NCBI GenBank assembly: GCA_028688225.1
Contig: JAQTYQ010000010.1
Coordinates: 1-64,000, forward strand
Reading direction: 5' to 3'
DNA length: 64,000 bases
DNA from: Opitutaceae bacterium
Lineage (GTDB): Bacteria; Verrucomicrobiota; Verrucomicrobiia; Opitutales; Opitutaceae
The position numbers and the translations under genes were made by a program. Below are positions 56,695 to 64,000 of the stretch, one piece after another. The notes beneath the pieces are model-generated. The model had not been told where the DNA came from. It saw only the letters and a program-made list of their open reading frames with translations, and ran no database searches. Position 1 is the first letter of the stretch; the number at the start of each line of letters is the position of its first letter.

Positions 56695-57393
56695 TCACGG
56701 CGTCGGCGGCGCACCGTCCTGAGGCATTGCTTGAACCAGACGCTTCCCAATCTTGGTCAGGAACGCGAACTGGGTAAGATAAGGTGTGAGTCCGCCAATG
56801 TTCGGCGGGAGAGCGCCGCCAAACCCGGCACCGGCGTCCGAAAGGTAAAGCACTCCGAGCCCTTGAAGACGCATCAAATTGGGAAAGATCCGTTCCATCT
56901 CGCACCGGAGAGGGTCAACCTGTCCCGAGATCTGAACGTAGGGTGTATATCCTGCCAACTCGCTGATTTGCCTGTTCTCGAAGATTTGGCCCCGAATCCT
57001 GAATTGGTGCAGCACCTTCAGGTCTTCAGCGCTCAGTTTTCTCAGACTGTCGAGGACCTCGACGACCTCGCTTACTTCGACGTCGTTAACTGCCAAAAAG
57101 CCGATCACCCCGCCATACTCCTTTACCTTCTGCTCAATGAGTATGTCGCCTCGTGCCTGATCACATCCGTACACTACCGTTTGGGCTCGCTGTTGGTTCT
57201 TCATGGCCTCTTCCAACGACCCGACGCGCCGGGCAACCTCTTCGAGAATCGTTTTCACTCGGTTCATCTCGATCGTGCCGAATACGGCGTCACGGGTGCT
57301 CAGGATCGAGCCTAGGATAGGCACCTCTTTCCCGAGCTCATTCAGGGCGATCTTCACCAACTCGGCGGTCGTTATTGGATAGTCAGATGGCAT
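56695..57393 (-). CDS. Unknown protein, third gene of the AlbA_2 cassette
   Basis: A 232-residue protein of no named family. The N terminus (ALNELGKEVPILGSILSTRD) is Gly-rich and amphipathic, possibly membrane-touching. A helical region follows (MNRVKTILEEVARRVGSLEE). The middle, LDSLRKLSAEDLKVLHQFRI, is of the kind seen in many uncharacterised accessory-island proteins. It follows the small coupled gene after 15 bp. GC is low for this window, which together with the partner genes suggests horizontal acquisition. Confidence 0.6.
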   Translation of the reverse strand: MPSDYPITTAELVKIALNELGKEVPILGSILSTRDAVFGTIEMNRVKTILEEVARRVGSLEEAMKNQQRAQTVVYGCDQARGDILIEQKVKEYGGVIGFLAVNDVEVSEVVEVLDSLRKLSAEDLKVLHQFRIRGQIFENRQISELAGYTPYVQISGQVDPLRCEMERIFPNLMRLQGLGVLYLSDAGAGFGGALPPNIGGLTPYLTQFAFLTKIGKRLVQAMPQDGAPPTP

Positions 57394-57408
57394 GGACGTG
57401 AGCAGGCG

Positions 57409-57597
57409 TCATACAGCCATCTCCTTCTCATTGGGGATGTTGACAGAGTCTTCAAGTACGACGGCCGTCGCGACAAGATTGTCGATCACTGTGAGAGGCT
57501 TTTCGTCTCTGGTGAGGGCCACAAAGTGGCAGAGATTGCTAAACGTCTTAGAGCAGTTGGCTTCTGAGCGATTCATGGGATTGGGGTCGCCAAGCAT
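57409..57597 (-). CDS. Small 62-residue protein, middle gene of the AlbA_2 cassette
   Basis: ATG 57597 overlaps the upstream stop as TGATG, the usual sign of coupled translation. The product begins MLGDPNPMNRSEANCSKTFS and continues with a hydrophobic core (LTVIDNLVATAVVLE). There is no known family, signal or membrane segment. Position between two tightly spaced genes supports reality; an in-frame ATG at 57612 is an alternative start. Confidence 0.5.
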   Translation of the reverse strand: MLGDPNPMNRSEANCSKTFSNLCHFVALTRDEKPLTVIDNLVATAVVLEDSVNIPNEKEMAV

Positions 57598-58766
57598 CAG
57601 CCTAATTTCCATTTACCGTCCGGCCCAAAATTCGGCGAATTGAAGAAACCGCATGCGTTCCATACAAGGTCGAAAATCGGGCGGACGATTTCGTCCAGCG
57701 AAGTCGCCTCCGATTCGACTGCCACCTCCGGAAGGAGCAGATGCGGGCGGTCGATGACCACCGACGATCGCAATCGGGCGATGGGATCATTGACGTACAT
57801 CGTGAAACCACCGACGTTCAACAAACTCAGGGCCACAAAATATGGCGGAGTGATACCGAGAGCATGCAGTGCCTGCCGATACCAGTGGAGACCCACCCTC
57901 GCCTCGTCCTCATACCCCGAGAAGAGGAGCTTCTTTTCCTCCATTACCGGCTGCGGCAACACCGCCTCGATGCAGCCGTTTCTAAAGACCTGCACATAGC
58001 TTGCGACCACGCCCTTATCCAGGATTGAGCGGATCATGAGTCCGTCGAAGTTGATCTGCTCACCCCAGCCCGAAATTCCGTTGCCCATCGGACGAAGGTA
58101 TGGGGCTTCCAGCTTTAACAGCCGGCTATAATCGAACTCCGTCCACTCCTCCAATGGCATCAAGTGCCAGACGACGCAAACCCGACTCCAGAGCTTAACT
58201 CCAACTTCGCCAGCAGCGATCCTGCTAATCCGTTCAAGTCTGAAATCTCGTATCCGATCAGCCACCTTGGCGCTTTGGAGAAACGCCGTCCGCAGTTGCG
58301 TCACATCGAGGCGAAATCGTCCGGTGGAGTGCCGCGAATAGAACCGATCGGCGTCGCCAAACGTTACCATGTGCGGCGCCGACCAACTCCTCGGGATTCG
58401 AACAATGAATATGGTCTTCCCGGAGCCCACTAGAATCGTTTGGAAGGTCACGCCAGCTAACCGTGGCGCAATCCCGCGGGCCAACGTTTCCTCACTGCGG
58501 AGCTGCTCAGCGTCCGAATTGAACCCCGTCAATCCAACCACAGACAGTGGTACGCCGTCTTTGGCTTCGATCCCGTAAACCAAGTCGCCGCCACCCGCAT
58601 TTGCGAACGACGCGGCATCGAACAGGAATTCACGCTTGTCAGAATCGCCAGTAAGGCGCCACTCCCGCTTGTAATCAATGGAACGGCTCTCGTTGATCTG
58701 ATCCGACACAAGCCGCTGCAAGTCCGCTTCCTTGATCTGATCGAGGGGTAAGTGCTGGAGGCTCAC
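57597..58766 (-). CDS. AlbA_2/Schlafen-type domain protein
   Basis: A 389-residue protein. The N-terminal AlbA_2 domain has the family core E26-SRSIDYK and FDAASFANAGGGDLVYGI (49-66), then FQTILVGSGKTIFIVRIPRS and RFYSRHSTGRF (a nucleic-acid-binding fold related to Schlafen). The C-terminal about 220 residues have no recognised domain, and the usual AAA_4/HATPase tail is missing. It is first in a three-gene minus-strand cassette between mpl and priA with lower GC. Such proteins occur in defence islands; a defence role here is inference. Confidence 0.78.
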   Translation of the reverse strand: MSLQHLPLDQIKEADLQRLVSDQINESRSIDYKREWRLTGDSDKREFLFDAASFANAGGGDLVYGIEAKDGVPLSVVGLTGFNSDAEQLRSEETLARGIAPRLAGVTFQTILVGSGKTIFIVRIPRSWSAPHMVTFGDADRFYSRHSTGRFRLDVTQLRTAFLQSAKVADRIRDFRLERISRIAAGEVGVKLWSRVCVVWHLMPLEEWTEFDYSRLLKLEAPYLRPMGNGISGWGEQINFDGLMIRSILDKGVVASYVQVFRNGCIEAVLPQPVMEEKKLLFSGYEDEARVGLHWYRQALHALGITPPYFVALSLLNVGGFTMYVNDPIARLRSSVVIDRPHLLLPEVAVESEATSLDEIVRPIFDLVWNACGFFNSPNFGPDGKWKLG

Positions 58767-59109
58767 AGCAAGCCAGGTTGGCAGACCGTCCGCTGTCAGC
58801 CAACCTAATATCGGCGATGCTCGCTACATTCGAATTTTCCCAGCAAGGCGCCCGTGCCCTCGTCCAATTGTACGAAGCGTCAAGGTAGTACCACCGTACG
58901 CTTTCAATCTCGCAGCTTTTTTTGGCGATCCCGACAATCCAAGACGCCGCCTCGGTACGTCAGATTGCTGTGACTTAGCTGTGTAGGTTCCACCTGTCGA
59001 AAAATACGCATCATTTCCAAGAATAGCAGATGGCCACACATCATGTGCATTAATCGAACTACGCTAACTCTAATCCGTTCCCCTTGAAAAAACACCTTTG
59101 CGATATTCT
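58767..59109. other. Gap upstream of the AlbA_2 cassette
   Basis: A+T-richer stretch that probably holds the cassette promoter on the minus strand. No convincing gene, RNA or repeat was seen. It sits against the priA stop, marking one boundary of the inserted segment. Confidence 0.45.
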
Positions 59110-61347
59110 TCACGTCAAACTCATCGGGTCGACGTCGAGGGTCTGGGTCACGCCCTCCGGCCAGGTGAAGTCGTCGCGCAACTGCACCAGCACGGGCACG
59201 ACCCGGGTCACGTTCGTTGTGAAATACCACAGCTGGTAGCGGTACTCGTCCTTGATTTTTTCGATGGGCGACGGCGCCGGCCCGCGCACCTCGACCGCCC
59301 CGCCCAGCCGCGCCTCGACCTGCCGCGCCCAGTGCTCCGCGACAAACCGCAGCTTTTCGGGATTCGGCCCGCGGAAGAGATGGTGGATCAGGTGCCGGCA
59401 GGGCGGATACCGGTACTGTGCGCGCATCTTCAGTTCGGCGTCGGCAAAGCCGTTGAAATCCGCGTGCCGGGCAAACTGGATCGTGTCGGCCTGCGGGGTG
59501 AAGGTCTGCACCACCACCTCCCCCGCGCGTTCCCCGCGGCCCGACCGGCCGGCCACCTGCAGCAGGAGCTGGAAGGTCCGCTCATTGGCCCGGAAGTCGG
59601 GTACATGCATCGACAGATCGGCGTCGACCAAGCCCACGAGGGTCACGTTGGGAAAATCGAGCCCTTTACCGATCATCTGTGTGCCCACCAGCACGTCGAT
59701 GCGTCCGAGGCGGAAGTCGGTCAGCACCTGCCGGAACCGGTTCTTCTTCGCCATCGTGTCGCTGTCCATCCGCTCGACCCGGGCCCGGGGCAGGACGCGA
59801 TGCACGACCTCCTCGACCTTCTGGGTGCCGAGGCCGCGCCAGCGGATCTTGGGCGACCGGCACTTCGGGCAGGCGTAGGGCGCGGACCGCTGGTGGCCGC
59901 AGAGATGGCAGCGCAGCGTCTCGTCGGTCCGGTGGTAGGTCATGGCGATGCTGCAATGAGGGCACGTCTCCACGTGGCCGCATTCGGTGCAGAGCATGCT
60001 CGACGAATAGCCGCGGCGGTTGATGAACAGAATCACCTGCTCCCGCCGGTCGAAACGGTCGTGCATCTTGTCGACCAGCAGCCGGGAGAGCGCCGTCGGG
60101 CCGCGCGAACGCAGCACCTCCACGCGCATGTCGACGACGTCGATGACCGGCAACTGCCGGTTGTCCACGCGCCGGGTGAGCGTCTGCAGGCGGTATTTGC
60201 CGGCACGGACGTTGGCGATCGACTCGAGGGAGGGCGTGGCCGAGCCCAGCAGGCAGACGGCACGGGCAAGCTTCGCGCGGTAGACCGCCACGTCACGCCC
60301 GTGATAGCGGGGCGTCTCGTCCTGCTTGTAGGCGGGCTCGTGTTCCTCGTCGACCACGATGAGGCGCAGGTCGCGCACCGGCGCAAAAACCGCCGAGCGC
60401 GCGCCGACGACCACCCGCGCCTCGCCGGTCGCGAGCGCCAGCCAGCCGTCGAACCGTTCGCCTTCGCCCAGATGGCTGTGCCAGACGACCACCCGGTGGT
60501 TGGGGGCGATGGCCTGCAACCGGCCGTGCAGCCGCGCCACGGTCTGCGGCGTGAGCGCCACCTCGGGCACGAGGTAGATCGCGCCGCCGCCGGCGGCGAG
60601 CACGCTGGCCACCGCATGCAGATAGACCTCGGTCTTGCCCGAGCCGGTGACCCCGTGCAGGAGATGCGTGGCGAAGGCGCCCCGGTCGAGGCTGGTCCGC
60701 ACCGCGGCCACCACGGCGGCCTGTTCCTCGTTGAGCGTGGGCGGCAGGGCGGCCACCACTTCGCCATGGGCCCAGTCGTCGGCATAGCCTTCCCGCGCCA
60801 CCCGGCGCGTCTCCTCTCGCGCCAGTCCGCGTTCCACCAGCGCCGCGGCCACCGCCGCGGTCAGCCCGAGGCGCGCGAGCACCAGCGATTTGGGCAGCGG
60901 CTTGAACTGCTGCCGCAAAAACGCATAGAGCCGCGCCTGCTGGGGCGCGCGCCGCGCCAGGGCCGCCTGCTCCTCGGGCGGGAGCACCCGCGCCACGGCC
61001 AGCAGCTTCTCCTGCCGGGGCGCCGTCCCACCGCGCACCGCGGCCGGCAGCATGGCTTCGATCACGGTGTCCAGCCCCGCGGCGTAGTAGGCGCTCATCC
61101 ATCGCGCCAGTTGCAGCAAGTCGGGCGGCAGCGCGGGGAACGGGTGCACCACCTGGGCCACCGCCTTGAGTTTCTCAAGGGGGAAATCGCGGGGCGCGCC
61201 GATCTCGCCCACGATGCCCAGGCGGTGGCGGTTGAGGATCGGCACCCGTACGAGCGAGCCGACGGCCACCGCGGCCTGCAGCGGCCCGGGCACGCGGTAA
61301 TGCAGCAGCTTGTCGAACCCCGCGAGCGGATGCACCCCGACGATCAT
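59110..61347 (-). CDS. priA: Primosomal protein N' (replication restart helicase)
   Basis: Restarts stalled replication forks. It has 745 residues from ATG 61347 (MIVGVHPLAGFDKLLHYRVP); an upstream ATG adds 12 non-family residues. The helicase motif [15 protein letters not shown], the DEEHEPAYKQDETPRY box, and the zinc region CTECGHVETCPHC...CHLCGHQ...CPKC are present. The motif GTQMIGKGLDFPNVTLVG and the QVAGRSGRGERAGEV block follow. It is single on the minus strand. Confidence 0.96.
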   Translation of the reverse strand: MIVGVHPLAGFDKLLHYRVPGPLQAAVAVGSLVRVPILNRHRLGIVGEIGAPRDFPLEKLKAVAQVVHPFPALPPDLLQLARWMSAYYAAGLDTVIEAMLPAAVRGGTAPRQEKLLAVARVLPPEEQAALARRAPQQARLYAFLRQQFKPLPKSLVLARLGLTAAVAAALVERGLAREETRRVAREGYADDWAHGEVVAALPPTLNEEQAAVVAAVRTSLDRGAFATHLLHGVTGSGKTEVYLHAVASVLAAGGGAIYLVPEVALTPQTVARLHGRLQAIAPNHRVVVWHSHLGEGERFDGWLALATGEARVVVGARSAVFAPVRDLRLIVVDEEHEPAYKQDETPRYHGRDVAVYRAKLARAVCLLGSATPSLESIANVRAGKYRLQTLTRRVDNRQLPVIDVVDMRVEVLRSRGPTALSRLLVDKMHDRFDRREQVILFINRRGYSSSMLCTECGHVETCPHCSIAMTYHRTDETLRCHLCGHQRSAPYACPKCRSPKIRWRGLGTQKVEEVVHRVLPRARVERMDSDTMAKKNRFRQVLTDFRLGRIDVLVGTQMIGKGLDFPNVTLVGLVDADLSMHVPDFRANERTFQLLLQVAGRSGRGERAGEVVVQTFTPQADTIQFARHADFNGFADAELKMRAQYRYPPCRHLIHHLFRGPNPEKLRFVAEHWARQVEARLGGAVEVRGPAPSPIEKIKDEYRYQLWYFTTNVTRVVPVLVQLRDDFTWPEGVTQTLDVDPMSLT

Positions 61348-61390
61348 CGCTTGTTTGTGACCGAGCGACGGCGCGGCTGGCAATGCGGGA

Positions 61391-61501
61391 GTTGTAGCCG
61401 GAGACGGCGACCCCGGACATCCGGCCTCAGCGAGACCGGCTACAGAAACCCGGCGGCTTCACCTTTGCGGCTCGCCACCCGGAAGATCGCAACGACTGGG
61501 G
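61391..61501 (+). repeat. Dispersed intergenic repeat, copy C
   Basis: GTTGTAGCCGGAGACGGCGA, then CCCCGGACATCCGGCCTCAG, CGAGACCGGCTACAGA, and the tail CACCCGGAAGATCGCAACGA. It matches copy B (31655-31802) and the tail of copy A. Terminal TGTAGCCGG and CCGGCTACA form a hairpin. It sits in the divergent priA/fur-like spacer. Confidence 0.65.
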
Positions 61502-61569
61502 GACAGTGCGCGGACCGGAACGGCCTTCTTTAAGTTGACACCCCCCCACCCCGCCGGAAAATTTCCACC

Positions 61570-62034
61570 GTGAGCACCGAAGCGTCCCGCGAAAAATTCA
61601 AGGCCTATCTTGCCGACAAGGGCCTGCGGGTCACCAACCAGCGCCTGGCGATTTTTGACGCGGCCTTCGCGCAAACGGAGCACTTCACCGCCGAGGAGCT
61701 GCTGGTGCACGCCCGCGCCCTCGACGAATCGGTGTCGCGCGCCACCGTCTACCGCACGCTGCCGATCATGACCGAGAGCGCCCTGCTGCGCGAAATCGAC
61801 ATCGGCAAGAACATCAAGTTCTACGCGCCGGGCCGCGGAAACCTCACGCAACAGGCGCAGGTGATCTGCCTCGACTGCGACAAAATCTTCGAAATCAACG
61901 CCCCGTTCATGGAGTGGTATGGCAGCACGGTCTCGTCGAAACTCGGCCTCACGCCCGTATCGCAGCGCCTCCAGGTCAGCGCGCACTGCAACGCCTTTCA
62001 GACGACCGGCCGCTGCCCTCATCGCAACAATTGA
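61570..62034 (+). CDS. Fur-superfamily metalloregulator with altered metal site
   Basis: A 154-residue regulator (GTG start, [20 protein letters not shown]). The winged helix ([33 protein letters not shown]) is normal. In the dimerisation domain the usual HHDH motif is replaced by TQQAQ, before the retained ICLDC Cys pair. A C-terminal [13 protein letters not shown] adds another Cys pair. The structural zinc site is likely kept while the sensory site differs, so it may sense a different metal or redox signal. A TPR gene starts 9 bp downstream. Confidence 0.85.
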   Translation: MSTEASREKFKAYLADKGLRVTNQRLAIFDAAFAQTEHFTAEELLVHARALDESVSRATVYRTLPIMTESALLREIDIGKNIKFYAPGRGNLTQQAQVICLDCDKIFEINAPFMEWYGSTVSSKLGLTPVSQRLQVSAHCNAFQTTGRCPHRNN

Positions 62035-62043
62035 ACTGCCCTC

Positions 62044-62418
62044 ATGGCGAAGTCATCTCCTCCCGACCTCGAATTCGAAACCCGTTTTTTTGAAGCCGTC
62101 CACCGGCGCAGCCCGCGCTTTTCCGACGTGATCGAAATCCTCGGCGGGCTGTACACCAAACAAGGCCGCATCGCCGACGGACTCAAGATGGACCGCAAAC
62201 TCGTCCGGCTGCAGCCCGACAACGCCACGGCCCATTACAACCTGGCCTGCAGCCTCGCCCTTTGCCGGCGCCAAGCCGACGCCCTGCGTTCGCTGGAGCA
62301 CGCCATCGGACTGGGCTACGACGATCCCGACTGGATGCAGCAGGATCCCGACCTCGAGGGCCTGCGGGACCATCCGCGATTCCAGAAGCTGCTGGCGAAG
62401 CTCCAGGTCCAGAGTTGA
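62044..62418 (+). CDS. Small TPR protein
   Basis: A 124-residue protein. Central helices form one or two tetratricopeptide repeats (GGLYTKQGRIADGLKMDRKL, then NATAHYNLACSLALCRRQAD). They end in DALRSLEHAIGLGYDDPDWM...RDHPRFQKLL, the TPR end-of-group signature. It begins 9 bp after the Fur-like gene, so the two are probably one transcript. It is a likely scaffold; no enzyme motif is seen. Confidence 0.75.
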   Translation: MAKSSPPDLEFETRFFEAVHRRSPRFSDVIEILGGLYTKQGRIADGLKMDRKLVRLQPDNATAHYNLACSLALCRRQADALRSLEHAIGLGYDDPDWMQQDPDLEGLRDHPRFQKLLAKLQVQS

Positions 62419-62478
62419 GGGCGGGAACCCGCCGGCTGCGCGGGTGACGAGGCCGGTCGCGACCGCGGGTCTTCCCGG

Positions 62479-62510
62479 CAACATGTCAACTATTAGTTGA
62501 CGTGTCGTTG
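62479..62510. repeat. Second copy of the ACATGTCAAC palindrome
   Basis: ACATGTCAAC-TATTA-GTTGACGTGTCG: the same core and loop as the perfect inverted repeat at 52351-52395, with one arm diverged. It is in the spacer before nadA. Confidence 0.6.
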
Positions 62511-62673
62511 GTGAGAAACAACCGAGCGGGATCGGGATTATCCCTCGGGAGGAGGATTTTTGCGAACGCCGCCAAGGTAGAGCCCGTCCATCCCGCCGCC
62601 CGGAAATTGTGCCCCCGGTTCTGCAATTCCCGCTTTGCCTTTGGCCCGCTTTGCGCGAAGTTATTCCTCTCCC

Positions 62674-63655
<982 letters not shown>

Positions 63656-63657
<2 letters not shown>

Positions 63658-63678
63658 GAAACGGCGCCGCCGGTTCCT
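63656..63678. terminator. Hairpin between convergent nadA and the edge gene
   Basis: AGGAA-x-CGGC / GCCG-x-TTCCT: a 5-bp plus 4-bp stem with one mismatch and a 3-base loop, lying across both stop regions. There is no U tract; it is possibly bidirectional. Confidence 0.4.
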
Positions 63679-64000
63679 CACCGCAGCCCGAAAAGTTGCT
63701 GCAGCACCAGATCGAGGTCGCGGCCGGGCACATAGCCTGATCCGCGCGGCCGCACGAGCACCTTGGCGCGATGCCGCACGACCGAGGTGCGGTCCACCTC
63801 GACAATGCTGACGTGGTTGACGGCCAGGCCCATGACCTCAGCCGGCAAGAGCGGCCGCCAGGCGAACGGCAGGCCGGTCCAGTCAAACGCAATCTCCCAT
63901 CCGCCGATCGGCCCGACCGGCAGCGGCGCCAGCAGCAGACCGGGATAACGCTGGACGAAGTCGGGAATCCGGCGCGTGGCGATCCGCAGGCGCACCTGGG
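63678..64000 (-). CDS. Partial gene running off the right edge, unknown family
   Basis: The minus-strand frame is open to the window end. The visible C-terminal part of about 107 residues includes IPDFVQRYPGLLLAPLPVGP, WEIAFDWTGLPFAWRPLLPA, and VSIVEVDRTSVVRHRAKVLV. The composition is strand-rich, with conserved Trp and Pro. No family was recognised; it may be the end of a longer protein of the envelope or transport type. The internal GTG at 63995 need not be the start. Confidence 0.5.
   Translation of the reverse strand, partial: QVRLRIATRRIPDFVQRYPGLLLAPLPVGPIGGWEIAFDWTGLPFAWRPLLPAEVMGLAVNHVSIVEVDRTSVVRHRAKVLVRPRGSGYVPGRDLDLVLQQLFGLR

Overview
This is a high-GC bacterial chromosome segment with genes on both strands in short operons. 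The gene content suggests a Gram-negative bacterium of the Verrucomicrobiota, most likely Opitutaceae. It has outer-membrane assembly proteins (BamD-like, LptE-like), several outer-membrane beta-barrels, murein recycling (Mpl), and many GC-rich REP-like intergenic repeats. The phylum is an inference from gene style and was not tested by a search.

Layout. 1-1.86 kb: accessory left edge with the C-terminal tip of a probable RHS-type protein, a small exported companion protein, an orphan YD-repeat fragment and another gene remnant. 1.86-4.8 kb: sulfate activation operon cysC-cysD-cysN (minus strand). 4.8-7.6 kb: acylphosphatase, ABC-2 exporter ATPase and permease, and a TPR protein (minus strand). 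7.7-8.7 kb: an acidic hypothetical protein and tRNA-Ser(GCT). 8.7-13.0 kb: a manganese locus with a Usp, MntH, an outer-membrane protein, a divergent MntR/DtxR regulator with a perfect palindrome in the divergent promoter, and a second related outer-membrane protein. 13.3-17.9 kb: Fbp-type two-domain ABC permease, a DASS anion symporter, and an MFS transporter carrying a translated REP insertion. 18.0-22.3 kb: hypothetical protein, glmM and trpD (minus strand) and uppP (plus strand).

22.5-27.2 kb: rpmF-plsX-fabH-(bamD-like)-(lptE-like)-rpe, an envelope and lipid block on the plus strand. 27.2-31.6 kb: a frameshifted gene, a beta-barrel protein, then the solute-binding protein and ATPase of an Fbp-type ABC importer whose likely permease lies 14 kb away. 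31.9-33.1 kb: hpt and a small membrane protein. 33.3-40.5 kb: uvrB, a coiled-coil membrane protein, glutamate dehydrogenase, a tandem Usp and glgC. 40.7-46.0 kb: glmS, trpE and a sigma-70 factor. 46.2-54.1 kb: a TPR protein, a DCC thiol oxidoreductase next to a decayed lipase-maturation-factor gene, a Methyltransf_32 protein, a compact type II restriction-modification pair, an Rsm22-like methyltransferase, a 36-residue basic protein and rimO. 54.2-56.5 kb: an apparently inactive trypsin-like protein and mpl. 56.7-58.8 kb: a lower-GC, translationally coupled three-gene cassette with an AlbA_2/Schlafen-type protein, wedged between mpl and priA. 59.1-64 kb: priA, a Fur-family regulator lacking the usual HHDH motif, a TPR protein, nadA, and a partial gene at the right edge.

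How the genes fit together. GlmS and GlmM supply UDP-GlcNAc precursors. UppP and Mpl recycle the lipid carrier and murein peptides. PlsX and FabH start phospholipid and fatty acid synthesis, and BamD-like and LptE-like proteins build the outer membrane. TrpE and TrpD belong to one pathway but are 22 kb apart. The parts most worth follow-up are the AlbA_2 cassette, the manganese locus with two outer-membrane proteins, the RHS remnant edge, the restriction-modification pair, and several families of dispersed palindromic repeats, some of which have entered coding sequence.
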